Shown here: piece after piece, positions 1-7,360 of the stretch | Position numbering within the stretch: the first letter of the stretch is position 1 | Layout of the letters: every line of letters starts with the position of its first letter | From: Pelagibius sp028280305 | GTDB lineage: Bacteria > Pseudomonadota > Alphaproteobacteria > Kiloniellales > Kiloniellaceae | Length of the DNA stretch: 64,000 nucleotides | Reading direction: 5' to 3' (one strand) | Assembly: GCF_965233615.1 (NCBI RefSeq) | Contig: NZ_OZ247495.1 | Position numbers and translations under genes: made by a program | Notes under the pieces: generated by a model | Told to the model about the DNA's origin: nothing | The model's database searches: none | Seen by the model: the letters and a program-made list of their open reading frames with translations, nothing else

Positions 1-411
1 TCGGGTAAAGATGCGCTCCAGCCGGCTGAACAGGAAGGAGAGAGGGCCGACTGCGTTGAAGAAGCCCCAGAAGATCGCCAGCACCACAAGCGAGCGCAGG
101 ATGTTGTCGACGATCAGCTCGAATGTACCTTCGGGCCCCAGATACTCCGCCGCAAAGAAGGCGCCCATAACCACGGGGATGAAACGGACCGGTTGCTCCA
201 GGGCGGCGATCAGTTCGTCGTCGAACTGCCCGTCGGTTCGCTTGGCGAGCCGCTTCAGGCGGGCCAGAACGAACTTCGTGAAGAGACGGCGGAAAATCAG
301 GAAGAGCAGGAAGATGCCCAGCGCGCCCAGCAGGCGGCTGATTTCGATTCCAAGGAATCCCTGGTTCCAGACATCCAGGACCAGGGCCCAGAACTCTTGC
401 AACTGCTGCAT
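1..411 (-). CDS. MscS-family mechanosensitive channel, N-terminal part (runs off the window)
   Basis: The minus strand reads open for 137 codons from an ATG at 411 to the window edge, so only the N-terminus is present. The visible protein has a short N-terminal segment, a hydrophobic stretch (GALGIFLLFLIF, about residues 28-39), a basic loop (ARLKRLAKRTDGQFDDELI) and further hydrophobic helices. This order and the 'DDELIAALEQPVRFIP' type linker are characteristic of small-conductance (MscS-like) channels of the inner membrane, which release solutes on hypo-osmotic shock. The pore helix and beta domain lie outside the window, so the family call rests on the N-terminal pattern only. Confidence 0.65.
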   Translation of the reverse strand, partial: MQQLQEFWALVLDVWNQGFLGIEISRLLGALGIFLLFLIFRRLFTKFVLARLKRLAKRTDGQFDDELIAALEQPVRFIPVVMGAFFAAEYLGPEGTFELIVDNILRSLVVLAIFWGFFNAVGPLSFLFSRLERIFTR

Positions 412-462
412 AGGGCGAAAGGCTTTCTAACGTTGACTGACTGAAGGGGGGCGGGCGGCTAT

Positions 463-1269
463 CTAGCGGCCCTGCCACTCGGGCCGGCGCTTCTCGATAA
501 AGGCATCGATCCCCTCTTCGGCATCGCGCGCCAGCATGTTGGTGGTCATGACCTCGCTTGTGTAGGCATAGGCCTCCACCAGACCGTACTCGACCTGTCG
601 GTAGAAGGCTTCCTTGCCGATCTTCACGGTCAGCGGGGACTTGGCGACTACTTTCTCGGCCAGGCGCTCTGTTTCGCTCTCCAGGTCGCTCGCCGCGACG
701 GCCCGGTTGATCAGGCCCAGACCGACGGCGGTCTCGGCATCGATCATCTCGCCGGTCAACAGCATCTCCAAGGCCTGTTTGCGCGGGACGGCGCGGGACA
801 GCGCGACCATCGGCGTTGAGCAGAACAGGCCGATATTGACCCCTGGGGTGCCGAAGTGCGACGCCGCATCGGCAACCGCCAGATCACAAGTCGCCACCAT
901 CTGGCAGCCCGCCGCCGTGGCGATGCCATGCACCTTGGCGATGACCGGCTGCGGCAGGTTGGTCAGCCTGATCATGAGCTTGCTGCACTGTTTGAAGACG
1001 GATTGATAGAAGGCCCGGTCGCCGCTTTGCGCGCGCAGCTCCTTCAGGTCATGGCCCGCGCAGAAGCCTTTGCCGGCGCCTTCGATGATCACCGCGCGAA
1101 CGGAGGAGTCTTCGGCGATCTCGTCGAGAGTGGCCTGCAGTTCGGTCATCAAGGCCATGGACAGAGCATTGTACTGCCGGGGTCGGTTCATGGTCAGGCG
1201 GGCGATCCCGCCACTGTCGGAACGAAGGAGAAGAGGGGGCTCGCTCGCTGGTGCGGCTTCGGCTGGCAT
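463..1269 (-). CDS. Enoyl-CoA hydratase/isomerase family protein
   Basis: 268-residue crotonase-fold protein, the usual family length. Visible motifs are the N-terminal 'ARLTMNRPRQYNALS' strand-turn, 'GAGKGFCAGHDLKEL' forming part of the oxyanion hole, and 'FGTPGVNIGLFCSTPMVALSR', typical of crotonases close to human ECHDC3. It probably hydrates or isomerises an acyl-CoA in the cytoplasm. I chose the ATG at 1269 because GAGAGG lies five bases upstream; an upstream in-frame ATG at 1332 would add 21 residues without a good ribosome-binding site. Substrate cannot be told from sequence. The neighbouring thioesterase-like gene diverges from it across the composite repeat. Confidence 0.85.
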   Translation of the reverse strand: MPAEAAPASEPPLLLRSDSGGIARLTMNRPRQYNALSMALMTELQATLDEIAEDSSVRAVIIEGAGKGFCAGHDLKELRAQSGDRAFYQSVFKQCSKLMIRLTNLPQPVIAKVHGIATAAGCQMVATCDLAVADAASHFGTPGVNIGLFCSTPMVALSRAVPRKQALEMLLTGEMIDAETAVGLGLINRAVAASDLESETERLAEKVVAKSPLTVKIGKEAFYRQVEYGLVEAYAYTSEVMTTNMLARDAEEGIDAFIEKRRPEWQGR

Positions 1270-1350
1270 AGGGACCTCTCGCGGGTTCTGGAAAGCGGGG
1301 AGACTTTGGCGCTTTCGCAGGTGTGTTATCAAGCGGTATTAGAGTTCTCT

Positions 1351-1486
1351 TAGAGCAGATCCGGGTTGGATGAATCGCGTGAGCGATTCATCCAACCCGG
1401 TGAATCTGCTCTAACTATTTGATGCCGATCGGATTCACATGTTTTGGCGCAACCACGAAGTGGTTCCGTCAAAACATGATCCGATC
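1351..1486 (+). repeat. Composite two-hairpin palindromic repeat, copy 1
   Basis: Two long imperfect palindromes sit side by side. Stem 1 (1351-1413) begins TAGAGCAGAT and ends ATCTGCTCTA. Stem 2 (1427-1486) begins GATCGGATTCACATG and ends CATGATCCGATC. They are joined by a 13-base spacer (ACTATTTGATGCC). In each stem the arm facing the spacer carries an extra three bases within GATTCAC, giving a TCA bulge. A second copy lies inverted at 43581-43717. It looks like an alphaproteobacterial REP/BIME-type intergenic mosaic element. The element sits in the divergent gap between the hydratase and thioesterase genes. Confidence 0.85.
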
Positions 1487-1522
1487 CAGGACAGGATATC
1501 CAAGAAGGAAGACGTCATCCAG

Positions 1523-1960
1523 ATGGACTACTCAAGCCAGGCCCCCCGCATCACCCTGGAGGAGTTCAATCGGCTCCTCGACGAGTCGGCCCCTTTTCAG
1601 AAGATATACGGCTTCGTCACCGAGGAAATCGGCTACGGCACGGCAAGGGCGCGGCTGCCCGCCAGTGCGGACCATGTGCGCCCCGGCGGCACCGTCTCCG
1701 GGCCCGCGCAGATGGCGCTGGGCGATTTCGCGGTCTATGCCGCCGTCCTCGGGGCCATCGGCAACGTACCCCTGGCGGTGACCACCAGTCTTTCGATCAA
1801 TTTTCTGCACAAGCCGCTGCCCGGCGATATCCAGGCCGACTGCCGGCTCATCAAGCTGGGCAAACGTCTGGCGGTCGGGGAGGTCTTTCTGACCTCCGGA
1901 GGTCAGGAAGCACCGATTTCCCACGTTACCGCGACCTATTCGATCCCGCCAAAGGGCTGA
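1523..1960 (+). CDS. PaaI-family hotdog-fold thioesterase
   Basis: 145-residue protein with the hotdog-fold layout. A helix region is followed by 'GTARARLPASADHVRPGGTV', then 'ALGDFAVYAAVLG' with the Asp-containing central helix, and 'AVTTSLSINFLHKPLPGD', the classic PaaI-type core strand. Members hydrolyse acyl-CoA thioesters in the cytoplasm. The start at 1523 is preferred over an upstream in-frame ATG at 1439 because the longer frame would read into the palindromic repeat, and AAGGAAG lies at 1504-1511 about a dozen bases upstream. The substrate is unknown. Confidence 0.8.
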   Translation: MDYSSQAPRITLEEFNRLLDESAPFQKIYGFVTEEIGYGTARARLPASADHVRPGGTVSGPAQMALGDFAVYAAVLGAIGNVPLAVTTSLSINFLHKPLPGDIQADCRLIKLGKRLAVGEVFLTSGGQEAPISHVTATYSIPPKG

Positions 1961-2009
1961 TTCCTGGGGCTTTGCAGGGGTGCGCGGGGTGGTTAAGAAT
2001 TCTCGTTCT

Positions 2010-2041
2010 TTGTGAATGAGTTATCAGTGAGGTACTATAAT
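2010..2041 (+). promoter_or_regulatory. Candidate upstream promoter of rplM-rpsI
   Basis: A perfect TATAAT lies at 2036-2041 in an AT-rich pocket between the thioesterase gene and rplM. The best upstream -35-like hexamer (TTGTGA, 2010-2015) is spaced 20 bases away, longer than ideal, so only the -10 element is convincing. It would give a long leader of about 130 bases before rplM. Confidence 0.3.
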
Positions 2042-2082
2042 ACCACCATTCTAACCTATTCGCAGAAAGGTGCTTTTTGCGA

Positions 2083-2111
2083 TTGACAGAACACCTCTTG
2101 CCCCATAGAAA
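2083..2111 (+). promoter_or_regulatory. Candidate sigma-70 promoter of rplM-rpsI
   Basis: A perfect TTGACA at 2083-2088 is followed after 17 bases by TAGAAA at 2106-2111. This leaves about 60 bases to the rplM start. It is the better spaced of two promoter candidates in this gap. Confidence 0.45.
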
Positions 2112-2177
2112 ACCGCTCTTCGGAGCCGGCCCGGGCCGACGCTCCATCTCCTATTCATTCGGACAGTGATTGGCACG

Positions 2178-2642
2178 ATGAAAACCTTTTCCGCCACACC
2201 GTCGGATATCGAGAAGAAGTGGTTTCTGATCGATGCCGATGGGCTCGTCCTCGGCCGTTTGGCCTCGCAGGTGGCCAAGATCCTGCGCGGCAAGCACAAG
2301 CCGAGCTTCACGCCGCACATGGACTGCGGCGACAACGTCATCATCATCAATGCCGAGAAGGTCAAGCTGACCGGCAAGAAGACGACCGACAAGATCTACT
2401 ACTGGCACACCGGCCATCCGGGCGGCATCAAGCAGCGCACCGCGGGCCAGGTTCTGGATGGGGACCATCCGGAGCGGGTGGTGATCAAGGCGGTGGAGCG
2501 CATGATCACGCGCAACAGCCTTGGCCGGCAGCAGATGCGGAACCTGAAGGTTTACGTCGGTGGTGAGCATCCCCATGAGGCTCAGCAGCCGGAGACGCTC
2601 GATCTCGCGGCGATGAATGCGAAGAACAAGAGGAGCCAGTAA
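2178..2642 (+). CDS. rplM: 50S ribosomal protein L13
   Basis: 154-residue protein matching L13 along its whole length. The start 'MKTFSATPSDIEKKWFLID' matches the family N-terminus; 'GRLASQVAKILRGKHK' and 'CGDNVIIINAEKVKLTGKK' are core motifs; 'GHPGGIK' and 'GMLP'-equivalent helices follow. L13 is an early assembly protein of the large subunit. The ATG at 2178 is chosen because it gives the canonical N-terminus; an in-frame GTG at 2166 would add four residues. It is followed after two bases by rpsI, the standard bacterial L13-S9 operon. Confidence 0.97.
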   Translation: MKTFSATPSDIEKKWFLIDADGLVLGRLASQVAKILRGKHKPSFTPHMDCGDNVIIINAEKVKLTGKKTTDKIYYWHTGHPGGIKQRTAGQVLDGDHPERVVIKAVERMITRNSLGRQQMRNLKVYVGGEHPHEAQQPETLDLAAMNAKNKRSQ

Positions 2643-2644
2643 GC

Positions 2645-3136
2645 ATGGCCGATGAGACTCAAACCCTGAGTGATCTGGGCGATCTGGCTGAAGCAACCGG
2701 CGTGACCCCGGAAGCGGCCGCTGAGACGGCGGAGCCCCAGCGCGACGCCCAGGGCCGTTCCTATGCGACCGGTAAGCGCAAGGATGCGGTTGCCCGTGTC
2801 TGGATCAAGCCTGGCAGCGGCAAGGTGACGGTGAACGGTAAGGACCAGACCGAATACTTCGCACGGCCGGTTCTGCGTATGATCCTGGACCAACCCTTTG
2901 TGGTTGCCGACCGCACCAGCCAGTTCGACGTGGTCTGCACGGTCAGAGGCGGCGGTCTTTCCGGTCAGGCCGGTGCCGTTCGCCATGGCATTTCCAAAGC
3001 CCTGATGCTTTACGAGCCGGGCCTGCGCCCGGTGCTGAAGCGCGGCGGTTTCCTGACCCGCGACTCCCGTGTTGTGGAGCGTAAGAAGTACGGCCGCGCC
3101 AAGGCCCGCCGGAGCTTCCAGTTCTCCAAGCGGTAA
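2645..3136 (+). CDS. rpsI: 30S ribosomal protein S9
   Basis: 163-residue S9. After an acidic N-terminal extension of about 38 residues, typical of alphaproteobacteria, the conserved domain begins at 'SYATGKRKDAVARVWIKPG'. It ends with the basic tail 'KKYGRAKARRSFQFSKR', whose last residues reach the ribosomal P-site tRNA. The ATG comes two bases after the rplM stop, so the two genes are co-transcribed and probably translationally coupled. Confidence 0.97.
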   Translation: MADETQTLSDLGDLAEATGVTPEAAAETAEPQRDAQGRSYATGKRKDAVARVWIKPGSGKVTVNGKDQTEYFARPVLRMILDQPFVVADRTSQFDVVCTVRGGGLSGQAGAVRHGISKALMLYEPGLRPVLKRGGFLTRDSRVVERKKYGRAKARRSFQFSKR

Positions 3137-3168
3137 CCGAGACATACAAAACAGAAGTAACGATCTAT

Positions 3169-3208
3169 GCGGCGTCCCCAGGTTATGGGGGCGCCGTATT
3201 TCTTTGCC
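3169..3208 (+). terminator. Rho-independent terminator of rplM-rpsI
   Basis: A GC-rich stem (GCGGCGTCCCC pairing with GGGGGCGCCGT, loop AGGTTAT) is followed by ATTTCTTT, 33 bases after the rpsI stop codon. Confidence 0.7.
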
Positions 3209-3253
3209 AAAGCCGCGGTTAGTCCTTGGTCAGGTCAGGACCTTGTCTCCATC

Positions 3254-3817
3254 TCACTCGATGGTTTCTGTCTTGGTCGACGGGGGGACAAGTAGGTCCT
3301 CAAAGAACCACGCAGTGAGTTCGTTTCGACTTGAAACACCCGCTTTGCGATAAACCGATGAGGCCTGTTGCCGGACAGTTTTTTCACGCGTTTCCCGTAG
3401 TCCAGCAATTTCCCTAAATGAGAGCCCCTTGAGTATCCCGATCACGACGTCTTGCTCGCTAGCAGAGAGCTTCCAGTGATCAAATTGCTTTTGCATGACG
3501 GCTCGGTATTGGTTTGTGATTTCGCTCGAGCTGCTATCGAGTTTCACCAGTTTTCCGCGCGCATTTTCCAGTGCTGCGCGAAGCTGATGAATCTCCCGCA
3601 AACTCAGTCTGCGCTGATGCAAATAGAACAATACAAGAGCTGCGCTCAAGGCGAACCAGAGGACGTCATCCCACATTGAGATAAGCGAGCCGCCAGCGAA
3701 GAACTCCGAGACTATTTCGATGGCGCTTGTGGCGAAAACGATCAGGACAAAAACAACCAGTGATTTTTGGCCGATCGAAAGCTGCCCAAATTCATCGAAC
3801 ACGTCACTTCTTCCCAA
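3254..3817 (-). CDS. Membrane-anchored LuxR-type transcriptional regulator
   Basis: 187-residue protein. Two hydrophobic helices (about residues 19-38 'LVVFVLIVFATSAIEIVSEF' and 48-65 'MWDDVLWFALSAALVLFY') are followed by a helical linker rich in Arg/Glu. A C-terminal LuxR/GerE helix-turn-helix spans about 115-180 ('LSASEQDVVIGILKGLSFREIA', 'EKTVRQQASSVYRKAG'). It has no receiver or autoinducer domain, so it probably senses at the membrane and binds DNA from there. The start is TTG at 3817 behind GAGGAG; an in-frame GTG at 3802 behind GGAAGAAG is the alternative. It diverges from the multicopper oxidase gene, a likely target. It is visibly less GC-rich than the ribosomal genes. Confidence 0.75.
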   Translation of the reverse strand: MGRSDVFDEFGQLSIGQKSLVVFVLIVFATSAIEIVSEFFAGGSLISMWDDVLWFALSAALVLFYLHQRRLSLREIHQLRAALENARGKLVKLDSSSSEITNQYRAVMQKQFDHWKLSASEQDVVIGILKGLSFREIAGLRETREKTVRQQASSVYRKAGVSSRNELTAWFFEDLLVPPSTKTETIE

Positions 3818-3870
3818 CTCTTATCTCCTCACGGTCCCCCAACTCTTATCTCCTCACGGTCCCCCAACTC
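3813..3870 (-). repeat. 25-bp tandem duplication covering the ribosome-binding site and start of the LuxR-type gene
   Basis: Two exact 25-base units (3813-3837 and 3838-3862) and eight bases of a third (3863-3870) lie in tandem. On the minus strand each full unit carries GAGGAGATAAGAG followed by TTG, that is, a Shine-Dalgarno sequence plus the start codon. Because 25 is not a multiple of three, translation from the upstream TTG terminates at TGA just after the authentic start. Confidence 0.85.
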
Positions 3871-3876
3871 GTTGAA

Positions 3877-3927
3877 ATCGGACATAAGCACTATGAAACC
3901 TCCTGCGCAATCGGGCATTTGTCCGAT
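3877..3927. promoter_or_regulatory. Inverted repeat, candidate operator in the luxR-type/multicopper oxidase intergenic region
   Basis: ATCGGACA (3877-3884) is matched by its exact reverse complement TGTCCGAT (3920-3927), 35 bases apart. A further ATCGG at about 3910 forms a tighter ATCGG-N8-CCGAT pair with the same right arm. It lies between the two divergent starts and is a reasonable binding site for the LuxR-type protein. This is inference from position and symmetry only. Confidence 0.35.
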
Positions 3928-4013
3928 AGCGGAATGGCCGAACTTGCCTTACTGAACTGGGAAGCGAGCAGGGAGTCAGCCCGCTTTCAAACCATTGCGA
4001 AACGAGAGGTTTA

Positions 4014-5504
4014 GTGCCCGTGACCCTATCGCGTCGACGCTTTCTTACAGGTAGTGCTGCCTTCGTTGGTACGGCATTCGCCAGCAATGCTTGGTCGAAT
4101 TCCAACCGGCCCGAGTTGCCAATCCCCACCTTGATTGATGGTACCATTGAGGCACCTGTTCATCTGCAACTTCGCGAGGGGCTCTGGTCGTTCAAGCCCG
4201 GTATCATGACGCCTACCCTCGGGATCAACCAAGACTATCTTGGACCGACGATCCGGGCGCGAAAGAATAGGGAACTCAACCTGAGTTATCACAACACCCT
4301 GAATGAGGGGGTGGCTGTACATGGACATGGGCTCCATGTACCGGGTGAAGTTGATGGAGGACCGCAGTTGGAAATTGCGCCGGGTGATCGCTGGTCCCCC
4401 AAGCTATCGATCGTTCAGCCCTCTGCTACCTGCTGGTATCACTCTCATACGCACGGCAAATCAGGCGAGCAAACCTATCGTGGCCTTGCAGGAATGATCC
4501 TGATCGATGATGACGAAACCGATGCAATGGATCTTCCTCGGCGATATGGCATCGATGATATACCCATTGTTATTCAAGACCGGACTTTCGATGAGCAAGG
4601 CCGTCTCGTCTATTCCTTGATGGAAGCAGATGAAGACGGTTGGTATGGCGATACCGTGGTGATAAATGGCGCCATTGCTCCGGTTGCCAAAGTCCCTGCT
4701 GGTAGGGTGCGTCTACGTCTACTCAATGGCGCCAATGCCCGATTTTACATCGTCGCTTTTGCAGATAATCGGGTGTTCCACAAAATCGCAACAGATGGTG
4801 GTTTGCTCGAAGCGCCTGTTCCCATGACAACAATGGAAATGTCACCCGGGGAACGTTGCGAGATCATTGTTGATCTTTCAGATGGCAAATCCGCGGATCT
4901 GTTCACACTGTTCGAAGATGACGTTGACGAGGCTGAAGAGGGTATTGTCAGCGGCATGTTGGGGGTGCTGGGCTCGTCAGAGGTTGCGGCTGAGATGCCG
5001 TCGTTGACCTTGGAAGTCGATACCTCGCTTGTCCCAAACCTTGTCCCGCTGCCTGAAAAGCTCGTCAACATTATCCGCCCCAAGGCGAGCGATGTCGTAC
5101 GAGTCCGTGAGTTTGAACTAACCATGGAGCACGGTGGTGGGGCCTCAGGTCATCACGGCCACGCTGTAATGGATATGGCCATCAACGGTGCATCAATGGA
5201 CATGAACGTGATCAATGAAAGGGTCAATCTGGGCGAATGGGAGCGATGGCGTATCCGCTCGGATATGGGCGCGCATCCCTTTCATGCGCATGGTTGCTCT
5301 TTTCTCATTGATCAAATGGAAGGTGCAACTGCGCCGGAAGACCAGCGGGGATGGAAGGATACCGTTGTCCTGGACGACGACGATTGGTCTGAGATTGTCG
5401 TGCGCTTTGACCACGTTGCCACAGACCAGTTCCCTTATATGTATCACTGCCATATCCTGGAACACGAAGACCGCGGCATGATGGGGCAGTTTACAGTCAC
5501 GTAA
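4014..5504 (+). CDS. Tat-exported multicopper oxidase, CueO/CopA-like
   Basis: 496-residue periplasmic oxidase. The N-terminus has a twin-arginine signal (SRRRFLTGSAAFVGTAFA, residues 6-23). All four copper-binding segments are present: HGH at 103-105, WYHSHTHG at 141-148, HPFHAH at 421-426 and HCHILEHEDRGM at 478-489. It therefore has complete type 1, 2 and 3 copper sites, unlike the copper-free FtsP/SufI relatives. A His/Met-rich stretch before the third domain ('GHHGHAVMDMAINGASMDM') suggests cuprous-ion binding, as in CueO. The start is GTG at 4014 (GAGAGG four bases upstream) or GTG at 4020. Codon use is more AT-rich than the flanking chromosome. Its substrate is not known; Cu(I) oxidation is a guess. 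Confidence 0.85.
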   Translation: MPVTLSRRRFLTGSAAFVGTAFASNAWSNSNRPELPIPTLIDGTIEAPVHLQLREGLWSFKPGIMTPTLGINQDYLGPTIRARKNRELNLSYHNTLNEGVAVHGHGLHVPGEVDGGPQLEIAPGDRWSPKLSIVQPSATCWYHSHTHGKSGEQTYRGLAGMILIDDDETDAMDLPRRYGIDDIPIVIQDRTFDEQGRLVYSLMEADEDGWYGDTVVINGAIAPVAKVPAGRVRLRLLNGANARFYIVAFADNRVFHKIATDGGLLEAPVPMTTMEMSPGERCEIIVDLSDGKSADLFTLFEDDVDEAEEGIVSGMLGVLGSSEVAAEMPSLTLEVDTSLVPNLVPLPEKLVNIIRPKASDVVRVREFELTMEHGGGASGHHGHAVMDMAINGASMDMNVINERVNLGEWERWRIRSDMGAHPFHAHGCSFLIDQMEGATAPEDQRGWKDTVVLDDDDWSEIVVRFDHVATDQFPYMYHCHILEHEDRGMMGQFTVT

Positions 5505-5711
5505 AAAGGGGACCTTTCGCATATTCTGACGACTTAGGTCTCGGGTGCTTTCAACACGGTACCGACGAGCACGGCAGCGCCAAGGCCAGCGAAGCCGTCC
5601 CGCGTTCGGTGGTCCAAACGCTGTCTGTCGGCCTGTTCGCCTCAGCGGAACCAGCAAGCCCCGGAGACGCCGACTCTGCGCTTGAGCAGGGGACTCATTC
5701 TTGGGTGAGTG

Positions 5712-6929
5712 TCAGCCCGTGGCCGCCACGCGCCGCCAGGCCGGGAAGGGGTCTGGCAACTCCGGTAGGTCGTCAGGGCCCTGCGAATGCTGATCAGGAA
5801 GGAGACAGGCATCCAGCCGCGCCTTTAGCACCTGCCAGTCTATGCCGCTGCCGATGAAGACGATCTCCTGCCGACGGTCGCCCCAGGGCTCCTGCCAGTG
5901 ATCACGCATGTAAGCACGCGCGCTTTCATGTTCCACCCAACGCTCTTTCGGTACCGCCGCCCACCAGGTGCCAAGTGGACTGATCGACGACAAAGCGCCT
6001 GCGAGCGAGAACTCCACGACCCAATCAGGCCGCGTGGCGATCCAGAAATGGCCTTTGGCGCGGATCACGCCGGGAAGGGCTCCGTTCAATAGGGCGTGGA
6101 TGCGTTCCGGCACGAAGGGACGACGCGCGCGGTAGACAAAGCTTGCGACCCCGTATTCTTCGGTTTCCGGCACGTGATCGGCGAAGCCGTAGAGTTCCTT
6201 GGCCCACATCGGATGTTCATGCGCTTTCTCGTAGTCGAACAACCCTGTATCGAGGATTTCATCCGTGCCGACTTTGGAATGGTTGGTCTCGATGATCTTT
6301 GCATCCGCATTCAGGCTGCGGATGATCTTGCGCGCGGCGTCCACCTGCTGCGGCTCCGCATCGGCCACCTTGTTGAGAATGACCACATCAGCGAATTCGA
6401 TCTGGTCGGTGAGAAGGTGTACAAGCGTTCGATCATCTTCTTCTCCCAGAGTTTCGCCACGGTCCCGCAAGAAGTCGTGACTGGAGTAGTCATGGAGTAG
6501 ATTTACGGCGTCGACGACGGTCACCATGGTATCAAGGCGGGCAACATCCGACAGACTCACGCCCTCTTCGTCTCGGAAGTCGAAGGTCGCCGCCACAGGC
6601 AAAGGCTCAGAAATGCCGGTTGACTCGATCAGCAGATAGTCGAAACGCCCCTCTTCGGCGAGGCGCCGCACTTCTGCGAGGAGATCATCACGCAAGGTGC
6701 AGCAAATGCAGCCGTTCGACATCTCGACCAGTGTTTCATCGGTGCGGCTGAGTTCGTTGTCCGCACGTACCAGATCGGCGTCGATGTTCACTTCGGACAT
6801 ATCGTTGACAATGACGGCGACACGCCGGCCATCGCGATTGTTCAGCACGCGGTTGAGAAGTGTCGTCTTGCCGGCCCCAAGAAAACCGGAGAGCACGGTG
6901 ACGGGAAGGCGGGAGGCTTCGGCAATCAT
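5712..6929 (-). CDS. zigA: COG0523 zinc-type GTPase (ZigA/CobW family metallochaperone)
   Basis: 405-residue P-loop GTPase. Walker A is GFLGAGKTTLLN near the N-terminus. The metal-binding GCICC motif that defines COG0523 follows, then 'LIESTGISEP' and the NKVAD guanine-specificity loop. A CobW C-terminal domain fills the second half. Zinc-linked members deliver metal to target enzymes under zinc starvation. A Zur-like palindrome upstream (7024-7043) supports the zinc role rather than cobalamin synthesis. The start is ATG at 6929 with AAGGA upstream; an ATG at 6947 would add six residues. The gene converges with the multicopper oxidase gene. Confidence 0.85.
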   Translation of the reverse strand: MIAEASRLPVTVLSGFLGAGKTTLLNRVLNNRDGRRVAVIVNDMSEVNIDADLVRADNELSRTDETLVEMSNGCICCTLRDDLLAEVRRLAEEGRFDYLLIESTGISEPLPVAATFDFRDEEGVSLSDVARLDTMVTVVDAVNLLHDYSSHDFLRDRGETLGEEDDRTLVHLLTDQIEFADVVILNKVADAEPQQVDAARKIIRSLNADAKIIETNHSKVGTDEILDTGLFDYEKAHEHPMWAKELYGFADHVPETEEYGVASFVYRARRPFVPERIHALLNGALPGVIRAKGHFWIATRPDWVVEFSLAGALSSISPLGTWWAAVPKERWVEHESARAYMRDHWQEPWGDRRQEIVFIGSGIDWQVLKARLDACLLPDQHSQGPDDLPELPDPFPAWRRVAATG

Positions 6930-6947
6930 GGTCTTGTCCTTGGTCAT

Positions 6948-7360
6948 TGGTGACCAGTTGTCAGAATCTGCAGGATGCGCAGCCGCGCAGAATGAACCCG
7001 AAGACCTTTCCTTCGGGAAGAAATGTAATGTAATAACATCACATTGTGATGCAATCAGTTTCTTGCCCGCGATCCCGAGAGGAGGGCATCGCAAAGTCTC
7101 AAAATGAGTTTCCGTCAGAGATAACGCATAAATATCAGGGTTTTGTAGAGGTGCGAGTCAGAAAGGCGGTAAGTCTACGCGCGCGGCTGGGAAGACGGAC
7201 TGTGGCGCCTGCGGCCCATTTGCCCTGCCATTTGTTTGCGAAGCAAAATCGGTGTCTGAGGAAGCGCCGTTGGATGAGGATTTCCGGCCGGAGAGTCGCT
7301 GAGATAATCTGACGTCCCAACAGCGGCTTGCCCCGCCACCTTCAAGCAGAGGTTATCTCC
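6948..7360. other. Divergent intergenic region between the zinc GTPase and carbonic-anhydrase-like genes
   Basis: About 410 bases without a supported gene. The only clear signal is the Zur-like operator at 7024-7043. The rest, with a short imperfect GC hairpin near 7170-7200, shows no convincing reading frame with a ribosome-binding site. Confidence 0.6.
7024..7043. promoter_or_regulatory. Zur operator
   Basis: A 20-base near-perfect palindrome, TGTAATGTAA / TAACATCACA. It fits the alphaproteobacterial Zur pattern of GTnATGTnAT-nACATnAC. It lies about 95 bases upstream of the COG0523 GTPase start and about 320 bases upstream of the divergent gamma-carbonic-anhydrase-like gene. Zur would repress the GTPase when zinc is plentiful. 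Confidence 0.7.

Noticed and set aside
5505..5711. Possible gene remnant between the multicopper oxidase and the GTPase
   Set aside because: A minus-strand stretch without a start codon could encode a short hydrophobic peptide (GFAGLGAAVLVGTVL), but it is bounded by stops and matches nothing I recognise.
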